A DNA stretch of 6,805 bases from Flavobacteriaceae bacterium. Its GTDB lineage: Bacteria > Bacteroidota > Bacteroidia > Flavobacteriales > Flavobacteriaceae. Positions within the stretch are counted from its first letter, which is position 1. Every line of letters begins with the position of its first letter. This document shows, piece by piece, positions 6,543-6,805 of the stretch. The stretch spans positions 1 through 6,805 of the forward strand of contig JAESTN010000207.1 in the NCBI GenBank assembly GCA_016763595.1. Direction: 5' to 3'. Both the position numbers and the translations under genes were made by a program. The notes under the pieces are model-generated. The model did no database searches, was not told the origin of the DNA, and saw only the letters and a program-made list of their open reading frames with translations.

Positions 6543-6805
6543 ATGAAAAAATTAACGATAAAGTGTTGGGCTTTAGAAGATAGACCTAGGGAGAAACTGA
6601 TGCGAAAGGAGAAGTCTGTGTTGTCAGATGCAGAGCTGATAGCTATTTTAATTGGCGCTGGTTCTAAAGACGAAAGTGCGGTAGAATTAAGTAAACGTTT
6701 GCTTAAATCTGTAAATAATAACATTAATCAATTGGCATTGTTGTCTACAGAGCAGCTAATGGAATTTAAAGGAATTGGTGAAGCAAGAGCAGTAAGTATT
6801 ATTAC
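6543..6805 (+). CDS. radC: RadC-family protein (JAB/MPN type), N-terminal part (runs off right edge)
   Basis: The frame from ATG at 6543 is open for 87 codons to the window edge. It starts MKKLTIKCWALEDRPREKLM and continues SDAELIAILIGAGSKDESAVELSK in two signature blocks of RadC: the DRPREKL motif and the SDAEL(I/L)AILIG helix. STEQLMEFKGIGEARA (residues 69-84) is the start of the helix-hairpin-helix region. The catalytic-type JAB1/MPN metal site (HxH..D) lies beyond the window, so its integrity cannot be judged. RadC is historically called a DNA repair protein, but that role is doubtful in well-studied species. An ATG ten bases earlier (6533) is out of frame and closes after 16 codons, so 6543 is preferred. 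It is transcribed divergently from trkA with 124 bases between the start codons. Confidence 0.93.
   Translation, partial: MKKLTIKCWALEDRPREKLMRKEKSVLSDAELIAILIGAGSKDESAVELSKRLLKSVNNNINQLALLSTEQLMEFKGIGEARAVSII

Noticed and set aside
6533..6583. Sixteen-codon plus-strand ORF (MQENEKINDKVLGFRR) overlapping the radC start
   Set aside because: It could be an upstream leader peptide, but it is very short, AT-rich and without any ribosome-binding or conservation evidence.
6521..6724. Minus-strand ORF of 67 codons
   Set aside because: It overlaps the radC start on the opposite strand, where radC signature motifs are clear.
1..6805. CRISPR array, tRNA or rRNA genes
   Set aside because: No regularly spaced repeats, tRNA cloverleaf or rRNA-like sequence was seen on either strand.

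Overview
The window looks like chromosomal DNA from a marine-type member of the Flavobacteriaceae (Bacteroidota). It is AT-rich. A secreted protein carries a C-terminal region typical of type IX secretion (T9SS) cargo. The clearest promoter matches the Bacteroidota pattern (TTG, about 20 bp, TAnnTTTG), and start codons lack strong Shine-Dalgarno sequences. The genus cannot be fixed from the sequence alone.

Layout from left to right: (1) 1-649, minus strand: the first 216 codons of a secreted protein, cut by the left edge. (2) 650-989: a stretch without an intact gene that holds a frameshifted remnant of the 3' end of a trkH gene (731-861). (3) 990-1148, minus: a 52-residue protein with a signal-like N-terminus. 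(4) 1170-3476, minus: a 768-residue mosaic surface or secreted protein with a T9SS-type C-terminus. (5) 3566-5065 and 5069-6418, minus: trkH and trkA, the membrane and regulatory subunits of a potassium uptake system, 3 bases apart and read from a good promoter at 6442-6473. (6) 6543-6805, plus: the first 87 codons of radC, divergent from trkA and cut by the right edge.

The trkA-trkH pair is a standard housekeeping operon. The unusual part is downstream of it. The last 78 bases of trkH, up to the base before its stop codon, recur with 74 identities about 2.8 kb away in the same orientation. The repeats bracket the 768-residue protein gene and the 52-residue gene. Each trkH end, real or remnant, is followed at 81-89 bases by a gene for a secreted protein that has the same TAACTTTA box 18-19 bases before its ATG. 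I infer that the trkH 3' end was duplicated, or that a two-gene surface-protein cassette entered there and the trkH end was preserved. No integrase or transposase is visible, so the mechanism is open.
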